Shown one piece after another: positions 33,757-41,603 of a stretch of 64,000 bases of DNA. The first letter of the stretch is position 1. Every line of letters starts with the position of its first letter. Origin of the DNA: Alistipes sp. GTDB taxonomy: Bacteria; Bacteroidota; Bacteroidia; Bacteroidales; Rikenellaceae. The notes below the pieces were generated by a model. It was not told the origin of the DNA. It did no database searches and saw only the letters and a list, made by a program, of their open reading frames with translations. The position numbers were made by a program, and so were the translations under genes. Location of the stretch: the NCBI GenBank assembly GCA_020026335.1, contig JAHHQO010000006.1:1-64000 (forward strand), given 5' to 3'.

Positions 33757-34671
33757 ATGAGCAACTATCCTATGGTTACGGAGCTGAACCGACTCATCGG
33801 TGACCGTTTGGCTTCGGGAAGTGAGATTTTTCTGCCGGGCGTAGGTTCACTCTACACCGAGCGATGTGCCGCACGACGCATCTCGCGCAACGAAATAATG
33901 CCCCCCTACCGCACCATCGGCTTCTCGTCACGAGAGCGCGGTGTGTCGTTGGTCGGACAACTCATGCGCGACACCAACTGCGACGAGGCACAGGCACAGG
34001 AAATCTACAACCGTTGGTTGGACAAGACCCGTCAGGAGGACACGCTCACCATAGAGGGAGTCGGCACGCTCAAACTCAAGAGTTTTGTCATCGACCCCGA
34101 ATTTGAGAAGCGTCTCAATCCGCAGGGTCATACCCCCATACGTGTGAAGTCGAACCGCAGCGACTGGGTCATCTGGTGCGGTGGTGTGGCCATTCTCGTG
34201 GCGTTGGGCATCGGCATCTATCAGTATGCCGTCATGCAGCCCGGCAAGGAGGTGAAGGCACTTGAGCCTATCGCAACGACCGCCGTGCAGACCGAAAGCA
34301 AGGCAACCGCCCCCGTAAAGGATACGTTGGCCACCGAAGCCGCAGTTTCGACAGGCGATGCCGCTTCAGCAACTGCGACCACCCCATCGACAACAGCCCC
34401 CGTGGCAGCCGCTCAGCGCAACTACGACCCCCAAAAGATGATTTCGGGTCACTGTTACGTGGTGTTGGGTGTCTTCTCCACACCGGAGAATGCCGAGCGT
34501 GCGGCACGCGAGTATGAGGGGAAGGATGCCACCTTGCAGTGCGAGGTGCTCTACTTCGGCAGCAAGTTCATGCTCTCGCCCTTCCACGCCGCATCGGCTG
34601 AGGAGTGCGCCGCCTACATCAACCGTGCCGGTGAGCAATACGAGGGTCTTTGGAACTACACCGCGCGCTGA
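33757..34671 (+). CDS. HU-like/SPOR domain membrane protein
   Basis: A 304-residue protein with a rare arrangement. Residues 1-120 resemble the HU/CCDC81-like domain of Bacteroidota (NYPMVTELNRLIGDRLASG, LPGVGSLYTER, LTIEGVGTLKLKSF). A single transmembrane helix follows (about 135-157). A Thr/Ala-rich linker leads to a C-terminal SPOR domain (about 225-304, SGHCYVVLGVFSTPENAERAA), which binds denuded septal peptidoglycan. It may link the nucleoid or cytoplasm with the division site; this is inference. The start at 33757 follows the lgt stop by 28 bases. Confidence 0.82.
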   Translation: MSNYPMVTELNRLIGDRLASGSEIFLPGVGSLYTERCAARRISRNEIMPPYRTIGFSSRERGVSLVGQLMRDTNCDEAQAQEIYNRWLDKTRQEDTLTIEGVGTLKLKSFVIDPEFEKRLNPQGHTPIRVKSNRSDWVIWCGGVAILVALGIGIYQYAVMQPGKEVKALEPIATTAVQTESKATAPVKDTLATEAAVSTGDAASATATTPSTTAPVAAAQRNYDPQKMISGHCYVVLGVFSTPENAERAAREYEGKDATLQCEVLYFGSKFMLSPFHAASAEECAAYINRAGEQYEGLWNYTAR

Positions 34672-35159
34672 TGCAGATAGAAGATATACTCATTGGCTGC
34701 ATAGATTTTTTCTACCGGCAGCCCATTGCACGATTTATTCCCCGACAGACCTTCAGATATGCAGCTTGCGGAGGCATGACCTATCTGGTCATCAATCCCC
34801 TGCTCTACTTTCTGACCTACAATTTTGTACTGCGTCATCGGTTCATCGACCTGGGATTCGTGGTCATGTCGCCCCACATCGCGGCACTCACCATCGTTTT
34901 CCCGATAGTGTTCTTCATCGGATTTTGGCTCAACAAGCACGTCACCTTCCGACAGTCGCCCGTGAGGACGCACACACAGATTGCACGATACACCCTTTCG
35001 GTGGGCGGTTCGATAGCGATAACCTATCTGTGTATGAAGCTATTGGTGGAGGTTTGCGGCATCTGGCCCACGCCCGCCAACGTGCTCACCACCGTCATCA
35101 CAACGGTGTACAGCTACGCCACCGCCAAATACTTCACTTTCCGCCACTCCAAGGAGTAA
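34671..35159 (+). CDS. GtrA-family membrane protein
   Basis: A 162-residue protein with four hydrophobic helices (about 33-55, 67-90, 108-128 and 136-155), typical of GtrA-like proteins that help move lipid-linked sugars across the membrane. The N-terminal FYRQPIARFIPRQTFRYAACGGMTYLV and the WLNKHVTFRQS turn match the family. Its ATG overlaps the stop of the previous gene by one base (TGATG), so translation is coupled. A strong terminator follows. Confidence 0.85.
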   Translation: MQIEDILIGCIDFFYRQPIARFIPRQTFRYAACGGMTYLVINPLLYFLTYNFVLRHRFIDLGFVVMSPHIAALTIVFPIVFFIGFWLNKHVTFRQSPVRTHTQIARYTLSVGGSIAITYLCMKLLVEVCGIWPTPANVLTTVITTVYSYATAKYFTFRHSKE

Positions 35160-35170
35160 CACCACCCACA

Positions 35171-35204
35171 AAGAAGCCTTCGCCGATGAAGGCTTCTTTT
35201 TTTT
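35171..35204 (+). terminator. Terminator of the S24/ribE-gtrA operon
   Basis: The 11-bp stem AAGAAGCCTTC (35171-35181) / GAAGGCTTCTT (35188-35198) is followed by T8. Confidence 0.92.
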
Positions 35205-35283
35205 GCGCAGATATCGTCATTTGGTGGAAAAATTGTTAATAAATAATGTAAAAAACTCGCTCTGCTATCCTGCCAAAAATTTC

Positions 35284-35291
35284 TATATTTG
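35284..35291 (+). promoter_or_regulatory. -7 box for the NigD-like lipoprotein
   Basis: TATATTTG, 58 bases upstream of ATG 35350; leaves a leader of about 50 bases. Confidence 0.5.
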
Positions 35292-35349
35292 CAAAATAAT
35301 CATCAACAGTTTCCGTTACAATAGAAACACACTAAAAACAGAATTGATA

Positions 35350-36099
35350 ATGAAAAAACTCATCTTACTTGCCGCAGTAGCTTTCATGGCACTGACTTCG
35401 TTTGTCGCTTGCAACAGCGAAGAATCCGAACCCCTCAACGGTTGTCTGGTTACCACCAAGGGTAGCGATGCGTTGAACTTCCACTACAAGAGCGACCTCA
35501 ACGAGACTTTCTTCGTGGCCAACAAAAACGAGGTGGCGGCTTCCGGCACATATACCCCCAAAGACGGACAGCGTGCAACCATCCTCTTCACCAAGTACGA
35601 GGACAAGGAGCCGGGCTACACCTACAAGATTCGTCTGTTGCAGGTCACTCCCCACTACACCGAGGACGCAGTCATCGCCACGACTCCCGAGCAGTTGGCA
35701 GCACTGACCGACAAGGCCGACAAGATCTCCTACGAGCACCGTCAGGACATCACCTCCTACCTCTCGACAGAGTTCTTCAGCATACGTATCGGTCACCGCA
35801 ACAACGACCTCTCGAAGCACAAGTACCACTTGATTTACGACAAGGTCACCCCCACGCAGACCAATCCCGATTACCTCGATTTGAAGCTCGTTCACCAGAA
35901 CGACGGCGATTCGCCCGCAGCGCCCCGCACCGAAGTGATTTCGTTCAACATTTCGAACCTCGGTCGCGAGCTGGGCAACAAGAGAGGTATCAACCTCACC
36001 TACTTCGACCAGGAGGCAGAGAAGGAGATATCGGTACTCATCGACAAGGCTGCTGCCCACCAGCTTCCCAGCGCAGCTCTCACTTCGATGACTTTCTAA
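35350..36099 (+). CDS. NigD-like lipoprotein
   Basis: A 249-residue lipoprotein. The signal peptide ends in a lipobox with C21 (LTSFVAC), so Lgt should lipidate it. The mature protein is rich in beta strands and resembles the NigD-like family of Bacteroidales (TPKDGQRATILFTKYEDKEPGYTYKIRLLQV, FFSIRIGHRNN, HKYHLIYD, DLKLVHQNDGD). Function of the family is unknown. The start at 35350 gives the signal peptide; the upstream frame extension contains the promoter. Monocistronic, with a terminator 25 bases after the stop. Confidence 0.8.
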   Translation: MKKLILLAAVAFMALTSFVACNSEESEPLNGCLVTTKGSDALNFHYKSDLNETFFVANKNEVAASGTYTPKDGQRATILFTKYEDKEPGYTYKIRLLQVTPHYTEDAVIATTPEQLAALTDKADKISYEHRQDITSYLSTEFFSIRIGHRNNDLSKHKYHLIYDKVTPTQTNPDYLDLKLVHQNDGDSPAAPRTEVISFNISNLGRELGNKRGINLTYFDQEAEKEISVLIDKAAAHQLPSAALTSMTF

Positions 36100-36123
36100 T
36101 CCGAAAGGTAAGAAGCACCATAG

Positions 36124-36154
36124 AAGGCGACCCACTCTTCGGGTCGCCTTTTTT
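36124..36154 (+). terminator. Terminator of the NigD-like gene
   Basis: Stem AAGGCGACCC (36124-36133) / GGGTCGCCTT (36141-36150) is followed by TTTT. Confidence 0.88.
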
Positions 36155-36235
36155 CGTCCCCGCCACTCCTTGCCTTCCACGGTCGAAAAAAGAAGAAAAA
36201 TTTCCGCAGATGTACCCCATCTCGTTTCTTTTGAG

Positions 36236-36243
36236 TATCTTTG
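36236..36243 (+). promoter_or_regulatory. -7 box just before ruvB
   Basis: TATCTTTG ends 4 bases before ATG 36248. Predicts a leaderless ruvB mRNA. Confidence 0.55.
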
Positions 36244-36247
36244 CGCT

Positions 36248-37255
36248 ATGTCAATCATCAGAAATCCGGAAAGCGACCTCGAATTCGAGAACAAAATCCG
36301 TCCGCAGGAGTTGCAGAACTTCTCCGGACAGGATAAGATTGTCGAGAACCTCCGCATATTTATCAAAGCCGCCCTCATGCGTGGCGATTCGCTCGACCAC
36401 GTCCTGCTCCACGGACCTCCGGGTCTGGGCAAGACCACTCTGGCCAACATCATCGCCAACGAGATGGGCGCACAACTCAAAACCACATCGGGCCCCGTGC
36501 TGGACAAACCCGGCGACTTGGCGGGTCTGCTCACGGGTCTGAATCCCGGTGATGTGTTGTTCATCGATGAGATTCACCGTCTGAGTCCCATAGTAGAGGA
36601 GTATCTCTACTCGGCGATGGAGGACTACAAAATCGACATCGTGCTGGACAAGGGTCCCTCGGCGCGCTCGATACAGATTGAGCTGGCACCCTTCACCCTC
36701 ATCGGTGCCACCACACGAAGCGGTCTTCTGACCTCTCCCCTCCGTGCGCGTTTCGGCATACAATGTCATCTGGAGTACTACGACTCGAAGATTTTGGCTG
36801 CCATCGTGCGCCGCTCGGCAGGTATCCTCGACATCACCATCGACGATGAGGCCGCCCACGAAGTGGCACTCCGCTCGCGCGGCACACCGCGTATCGCCAA
36901 CGCCCTGTTGCGCCGTGTGCGCGACTTCGCCATGGTGAAGGGTGAGGGTCACATCGACCTCGAAATCACACGCTTCGCCCTCTCGGCACTCAACATCGAC
37001 TCGCGCGGATTGGACCAGATGGACAACAAGATATTGGAGACCATCATCGCCAAATTCGGTGGCGGTCCCGTAGGACTGAACACCATCGCCACAGCCGTGG
37101 GTGAGGAGGCAGGCACCATAGAGGAGGTTTACGAACCGTTCCTCATCAAGGAGGGATTCCTCAAGCGCACCCCTCGCGGACGAGAAGCCACAGAGCTGGC
37201 ATACAACCACATGGGATACACTTTTTCACGCAATGGAGATTCTACACTGTTCTAA
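36248..37255 (+). CDS. ruvB: Holliday junction DNA helicase RuvB
   Basis: A 335-residue AAA+ ATPase that drives branch migration with RuvA. Walker A GPPGLGKTTL (about 59-68), Walker B LFIDEIHRL, sensor I GATTRSG (about 155-161), arginine-finger region SPLRARFG, and a C-terminal winged helix (about 260-335). The start at 36248 (MSIIRNPESDLEFENKIRP) is standard; the longer frame to 36170 crosses the promoter. It stands alone; a hairpin at 37281-37313 may end it. Confidence 0.97.
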   Translation: MSIIRNPESDLEFENKIRPQELQNFSGQDKIVENLRIFIKAALMRGDSLDHVLLHGPPGLGKTTLANIIANEMGAQLKTTSGPVLDKPGDLAGLLTGLNPGDVLFIDEIHRLSPIVEEYLYSAMEDYKIDIVLDKGPSARSIQIELAPFTLIGATTRSGLLTSPLRARFGIQCHLEYYDSKILAAIVRRSAGILDITIDDEAAHEVALRSRGTPRIANALLRRVRDFAMVKGEGHIDLEITRFALSALNIDSRGLDQMDNKILETIIAKFGGGPVGLNTIATAVGEEAGTIEEVYEPFLIKEGFLKRTPRGREATELAYNHMGYTFSRNGDSTLF

Positions 37256-37280
37256 CTCTCCGGCAAAAAAGAAAGAACAT

Positions 37281-37313
37281 GACCAAAGGGCGCAATAATT
37301 GCGTCCTTTGGTC
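37281..37313 (+). terminator. Hairpin after ruvB
   Basis: GACCAAAGG (37281-37289) pairs with CCTTTGGTC (37305-37313); GCGCAATAATTGCG forms an inner stem. It is followed only by GTTTAAA, so a moderate terminator. Confidence 0.55.
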
Positions 37314-37342
37314 GTTTAAACAACAAAACTCAATTTTAGAAT

Positions 37343-38623
37343 ATGACAACAACAAAGATAGACATGGAAAAAGCAGCCCTCGATTATCACAAGGAGGGTC
37401 GCCCCGGCAAGATAGAAATACGCCCCACAAAGCCCCACACCACACAGTATGACCTCTCACTGGCCTACTCGCCCGGTGTGGCAACCCCCTCGATGCGCAT
37501 CGCCCACTCGGAAGAGGAGGCCTACGACTACACCTCGAAAGGCAACCTCGTGGCCGTCATCTCCAACGGTACAGCCGTTCTCGGACTCGGCAACATCGGT
37601 GCGGCAGCCGCCAAACCCGTGATGGAGGGTAAGAGCATGTTGTTCAAGACCTTTGCCGACATCGACTCGTTCGACATCGAGGTCGATGAGCAGGAGGTCG
37701 ATGCCTTCGTGAGAACGGTGAAGGCCATCGCCCCCACCTTCGGAGGTATCAATCTGGAGGACATCAAAGCCCCCGAGTGTTTCGAGATAGAGCGCCGTCT
37801 GCGCGAGGAGCTCAACATTCCCGTCATGCACGACGACCAGCACGGCACGGCCATCATCTCCTCGGCGGCACTGATTAACGGTGCGCAGATTGCCGGCAAG
37901 CGTCTCGATGAGATGAAGGTGGTGGTCAACGGAGCAGGTGCTGCCGCCACTGCCTGCGCGCGTCTGTTCACCGAGTGCGGTATCAAGCGCGAGAACATCG
38001 TCATGTGCGACAGCCGCAGTGTCATCACCGCGCAGCGTGACGACCTCACCCCCCAAAAGGCGGAGTTTGCCACCACACGCCCCCTCTCGACACTGGATGA
38101 AGCTGTCGAGGGTGCAGACCTCTTCCTCGGTGTGTCGAAAGCCGATGTGCTGACTGCGGAGATGGTACGCTCGATGGCCGCCAATCCCATTGTGATGGCA
38201 CTTGCCAACCCCAACCCCGAGATTTCCTATGACGAGGCGATGGCCTCGCGCCCCGACCTCATCTTCGCCACGGGTCGCTCCGACTACCCCAATCAGGTGA
38301 ACAACGTGTTGGGCTTCCCCTACATCTTCCGTGGTGCACTCGATGTCCGCGCCACACAAATCAACGAGGAGATGAAGCTCGCCGCCGCACAGGCCATCGC
38401 CGAGCTGGCACGCCGTCCCGTACCGCAGGACGTACTCGATGCCTACCACATCGACCACTTGGAGTTCGGCGCCCGATACATCATACCCAAACCCCTCGAC
38501 CGCCGTCTGCTCTTCGAGGTATCGTATGCCGTGGCACGCGCTGCCGTGGAGTCGGGTGTGGCACGCCGTCCCCTCCCCTCGGAGGAGGAGTACCGCCGCA
38601 TGCTGGTCGAGCGCATAGGATAG
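37343..38623 (+). CDS. Malic enzyme without phosphotransacetylase domain
   Basis: A 426-residue NAD(P)-dependent oxidoreductase that decarboxylates malate to pyruvate. Motifs: LAYSPGVATP, GNGTAVLGLGNIG-like GLGNIGAAAAKPVMEGK, the metal site MHDDQHGTAI, the nucleotide fold VVVNGAGAAATACARL, and LANPNPEI. Many bacterial MaeB proteins are about 760 residues and carry a C-terminal phosphotransacetylase-like domain; here the protein stops cleanly after the malic domain with no remnant downstream. The cofactor preference cannot be read from sequence. It stands alone. Confidence 0.92.
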   Translation: MTTTKIDMEKAALDYHKEGRPGKIEIRPTKPHTTQYDLSLAYSPGVATPSMRIAHSEEEAYDYTSKGNLVAVISNGTAVLGLGNIGAAAAKPVMEGKSMLFKTFADIDSFDIEVDEQEVDAFVRTVKAIAPTFGGINLEDIKAPECFEIERRLREELNIPVMHDDQHGTAIISSAALINGAQIAGKRLDEMKVVVNGAGAAATACARLFTECGIKRENIVMCDSRSVITAQRDDLTPQKAEFATTRPLSTLDEAVEGADLFLGVSKADVLTAEMVRSMAANPIVMALANPNPEISYDEAMASRPDLIFATGRSDYPNQVNNVLGFPYIFRGALDVRATQINEEMKLAAAQAIAELARRPVPQDVLDAYHIDHLEFGARYIIPKPLDRRLLFEVSYAVARAAVESGVARRPLPSEEEYRRMLVERIG

Positions 38624-38747
38624 GTTTTCCCCCACAGCGGGAGCCCCCTCTGTCCGCCACCTTGCGACAAACGCCTCTACGCGTCCCTCAAAAAGGTCTT
38701 TCAGGCAATTTATTGGGTCGCAGTGTAGGATTTACGCCGCTTTTTGG

Positions 38748-38755
38748 TATCTTTG
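38748..38755 (+). promoter_or_regulatory. -7 box for the FISUMP lipoprotein
   Basis: TATCTTTG, 28 bases upstream of ATG 38784. Confidence 0.6.
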
Positions 38756-38783
38756 CAAATATTTTAGCGATATTTTGTAATTT

Positions 38784-40256
38784 ATGAATTATATGAGAAA
38801 ACTCACATGGCTGGTATCAATGGCGCTCGCCCTGGTACTGACAATGGCATCGTGCAGCGATGACAAGGAGACAGGAGCGATAAAATTGGACCATTCGGCT
38901 CTCTATTTTTCTGAAGGCGAGACCCTCACCGTGGGTTTCATTCCCGAGAACCTGAATCTCAACACCCTCTCGGCAACCAACAAACCCAAGGGCTGGGACG
39001 ATGTGAAAATCGACACTCAGAAGAAAACCATCACCATCACTGCCCCCGCAGAGATTAAAGATGAAACGGAGAGTTCGGGTACTATCCGCTTCAGTGTCGC
39101 ATCGACCGGCGGTGTGGTGACCTCAGCAGCTCTTTTTGTGGGTGTGGTCAATAAGGTGGATTTGCGCGACAAGGAGGCCAACTGCTACCTGCTCTCGCAG
39201 AACGAAACCCAATATACCCTGCCCCTCGATTTGGGTGAGGGTGTGACTCCCGCCAAGGTGTCGATACTCTGGCAGACAGACTACTCGCTCATCAAGTACC
39301 TCCAGATGGAGAAGGACCTCAACACCGGCACTCCCGACCACATATCGCTCTACATCGGTTCGTCACCGACTGTTGACCGTTTCATCGAGGGTAACGCTCT
39401 GATTGGTGCGCTGGACAAGAACGGCAAGGTGCTCAAGAGCTGGCACGTGTGGGTCACCAAGTATGACCCCGAGGCACAGGACGGCACCATCGAGGTGAAC
39501 GGCTACACCATGATGACCCGCAATATCGGTGCTTTGGCCTCCTCATCGAAGGACAAGGAGTCGATTCTGAAGAGCTACGGACTCTACTACCAGTGGGGCA
39601 ACAAGCACCCCCTTGTCGGTCCGCTCTACTTCAATTGCGCCAACGGCACTTCGGGTTCCATCTTCGATGACAAGCAGAAGCGTCTCTACCTCGAACCCAC
39701 GGCTGCAACGGCACAGACCGGTACCGTGGCTTACACCTTGCAGCACCCCCGTGCATTCCTGACCACCGAGCAGAAGGACGCCGACTGGGCGGCAAGCACC
39801 GAGCAGCAGCCCCTGTGGAGTGCTTCGCAGAAGAGTGCCAACGACCCCTGCCCCAAGGGCTGGAGAGTAGCTCCCGCAGCCGCTTTCGAGGGTCTGACCA
39901 TCAAGGATAACATCAACGCCACCACCCCCGAGGAGGAAGAACAGTTGGCAAAGGACTACCGCGAGAAATTCGGCTGGACGCTTACCAACGGTGCAGGCGA
40001 GTCGTTCTTCTCGGCAGCCGGCAGACGCTCGTACCTCGACGGCAAGATTCACAACTACTACGATGAGTCTCTGCCCACCCGTTACGGTGAGATGCAGCCC
40101 TGGGTAGGTTACTACTGGACAGCCGACACCGAAGGTTCGCTCTCCAAGGCGTTCTGCTTCTGGTTGAAGCTGGACGATGTGAAGGCAAGCGGTGTACGCA
40201 ACGGCCGCCCGATGGGTCGTGCCAACGGTATGATGGTACGCTGCGTGAGAGAGTAA
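38784..40256 (+). CDS. FISUMP-domain lipoprotein
   Basis: A 490-residue surface or periplasmic lipoprotein. The signal peptide ends with C24 (TMASC). Residues about 30-120 look like a BACON- or Ig-like beta-sandwich. The C-terminal half (about 235-490) shows hallmarks of the FISUMP (Fibrobacter major paralogous) domain: WMTRNIG-like TMMTRNIGAL, YGLYYQWGNKHP, DPCPKGWRVAP (about 354-364), YYWTAD and a final GMMVRCVRE. Function is unknown; such proteins are often surface adhesion or fimbrial components. ATG 38793 is an alternative start. Own promoter and terminator. Confidence 0.8.
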   Translation: MNYMRKLTWLVSMALALVLTMASCSDDKETGAIKLDHSALYFSEGETLTVGFIPENLNLNTLSATNKPKGWDDVKIDTQKKTITITAPAEIKDETESSGTIRFSVASTGGVVTSAALFVGVVNKVDLRDKEANCYLLSQNETQYTLPLDLGEGVTPAKVSILWQTDYSLIKYLQMEKDLNTGTPDHISLYIGSSPTVDRFIEGNALIGALDKNGKVLKSWHVWVTKYDPEAQDGTIEVNGYTMMTRNIGALASSSKDKESILKSYGLYYQWGNKHPLVGPLYFNCANGTSGSIFDDKQKRLYLEPTAATAQTGTVAYTLQHPRAFLTTEQKDADWAASTEQQPLWSASQKSANDPCPKGWRVAPAAAFEGLTIKDNINATTPEEEEQLAKDYREKFGWTLTNGAGESFFSAAGRRSYLDGKIHNYYDESLPTRYGEMQPWVGYYWTADTEGSLSKAFCFWLKLDDVKASGVRNGRPMGRANGMMVRCVRE

Positions 40257-40275
40257 TTTCCACGTATAACGATAC

Positions 40276-40310
40276 AAAAAAAGGTGAACCTTTCGGAGTT
40301 CACCTTTTTT
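40276..40310 (+). terminator. Terminator of the FISUMP gene
   Basis: A13-14-bp stem, AAAAAAAGGTGAAC with GTTCACCTTTTTT, with loop CTTTCGGA, then T run. It could also act on the minus strand. Confidence 0.85.
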
Positions 40311-40506
40311 ATATATGTATCAAATCTTCGGGACGCTGACGGGAAAATTCACCGCCATGCAGACGGCACACATCTTCCCCTTCGGGCATCGGGCAGGGCT
40401 TTGTGGCGACTCGGTTGGGCTTGTTCTCGCGAGCTCTTTCACTTGCTTTTCTCTCCTAACACGCACTCCTCTCGCCCTCACTCTCCTCTTGCCGTTCCTG
40501 TCGGGA

Positions 40507-41520
40507 TTAGAAGTAGGACTCAAACTCGTCCATGTCCATCTTGCGCACCTCGCAGTGGCCAATCGAATAGGGCAACACCACATTCAGACGGCTGCCCTCG
40601 TGCTTCTTGTCCTTGCGCATCTCCTTCTTGATGCGTTTGATGTCTACGGGCGGAGTTAGCTCGAAGCCCATACGCTCCAGCAACTCTTTGATACGGTGAC
40701 GGTCACAGTCCGCCATCACACCCAGATTGACCGCCACATCGGAAATCATCGACATGCCGACAGCCACCGCCTCGCCGTGGTTCATCACCGACGACGACTT
40801 CTCGATGGCGTGTGCCAGCGTGTGACCCAGATTGAGCAGGCGGCGTTCGCCCGACTCCTTCTCGTCACGCTCGACAATCTCAGCCTTGACTCGTATGGCT
40901 GCCGAAACCACCTCGCTCAGGAGCGAAGCATTTTCGCGCAGTGTGGCAAACGAGGTCTGTTCGAGTTTCCAGAACAGCTCGGCATCTGAAATCACCGCCG
41001 CCTTGACCACCTCGGCCAGTCCGGCACGGAATTCGCGGTCGGGAAGCGTGGAGAGCAATCGCGGGTCGCAGACCACAAAGCGCGGCTGGTTGAAGGTGCC
41101 TGCCATATTCTTGTAACCGTTGACATTCACACCGTTCTTGCCGCCCACCGAGGCATCGACCTGCCCCAGCAGTGTGGTGGACACGAATCCGAAATCTACA
41201 CCCCGCATGAAGGTCGAAGCCACAAATCCGGCCACATCGGTCACAATACCGCCGCCCACCGCCAGCACAAAAGTCTTGCGGTCGACACCCAGTTCGATGA
41301 AACGGTTGTAGACCGTCTCGACGGTTTGCAGGGTCTTGGCACTCTCGCCCACACCTATCAACACCGTGTCGTAGGGTTCGAGCAACGAATGATAAAGACG
41401 GTCGATGGTGGCATCGGCCACCACAACGACTCTTCCCTTGGGCAGAACGCTGGAGAGAACCTCCTCAACAGGACCTATATAAATCTCGCTCTGCTCGCGG
41501 ACATTGAAAAAAGGCTTCAT
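40507..41520 (-). CDS. aroB: 3-dehydroquinate synthase
   Basis: A 337-residue enzyme of the shikimate pathway that cyclises DAHP to 3-dehydroquinate with NAD and a metal. Motifs: VLAVGGGIVTDVAGFVAS (NAD binding, about 86-103), FVSTTLLGQVDASVGGKNGVN (about 115-135) and the metal site LLNLGHTLAHAIEK (about 231-244). Slightly shorter than E. coli AroB (362) at the ends. Its stop is 197 bases from the FISUMP terminator; the region between holds nothing recognisable. It is divergent from typA. Confidence 0.95.
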   Translation of the reverse strand: MKPFFNVREQSEIYIGPVEEVLSSVLPKGRVVVVADATIDRLYHSLLEPYDTVLIGVGESAKTLQTVETVYNRFIELGVDRKTFVLAVGGGIVTDVAGFVASTFMRGVDFGFVSTTLLGQVDASVGGKNGVNVNGYKNMAGTFNQPRFVVCDPRLLSTLPDREFRAGLAEVVKAAVISDAELFWKLEQTSFATLRENASLLSEVVSAAIRVKAEIVERDEKESGERRLLNLGHTLAHAIEKSSSVMNHGEAVAVGMSMISDVAVNLGVMADCDRHRIKELLERMGFELTPPVDIKRIKKEMRKDKKHEGSRLNVVLPYSIGHCEVRKMDMDEFESYF

Positions 41521-41546
41521 TTTTCAGATATCTTTAATGAATAGAA

Positions 41547-41554
41547 CAAAAATA
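41547..41554 (-). promoter_or_regulatory. -7 box for aroB
   Basis: TATTTTTG on the minus strand, 26 bases upstream of ATG 41520. Confidence 0.5.
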
Positions 41555-41576
41555 CTGAAAATTCAGCAGAATTTAT

Positions 41577-41584
41577 TACCTTTG
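41577..41584 (+). promoter_or_regulatory. -7 box for typA
   Basis: TACCTTTG, 19 bases upstream of ATG 41604; divergent from the aroB box. Confidence 0.55.
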
Positions 41585-41603
41585 CAGCATAAATTCTTTA
41601 CTT

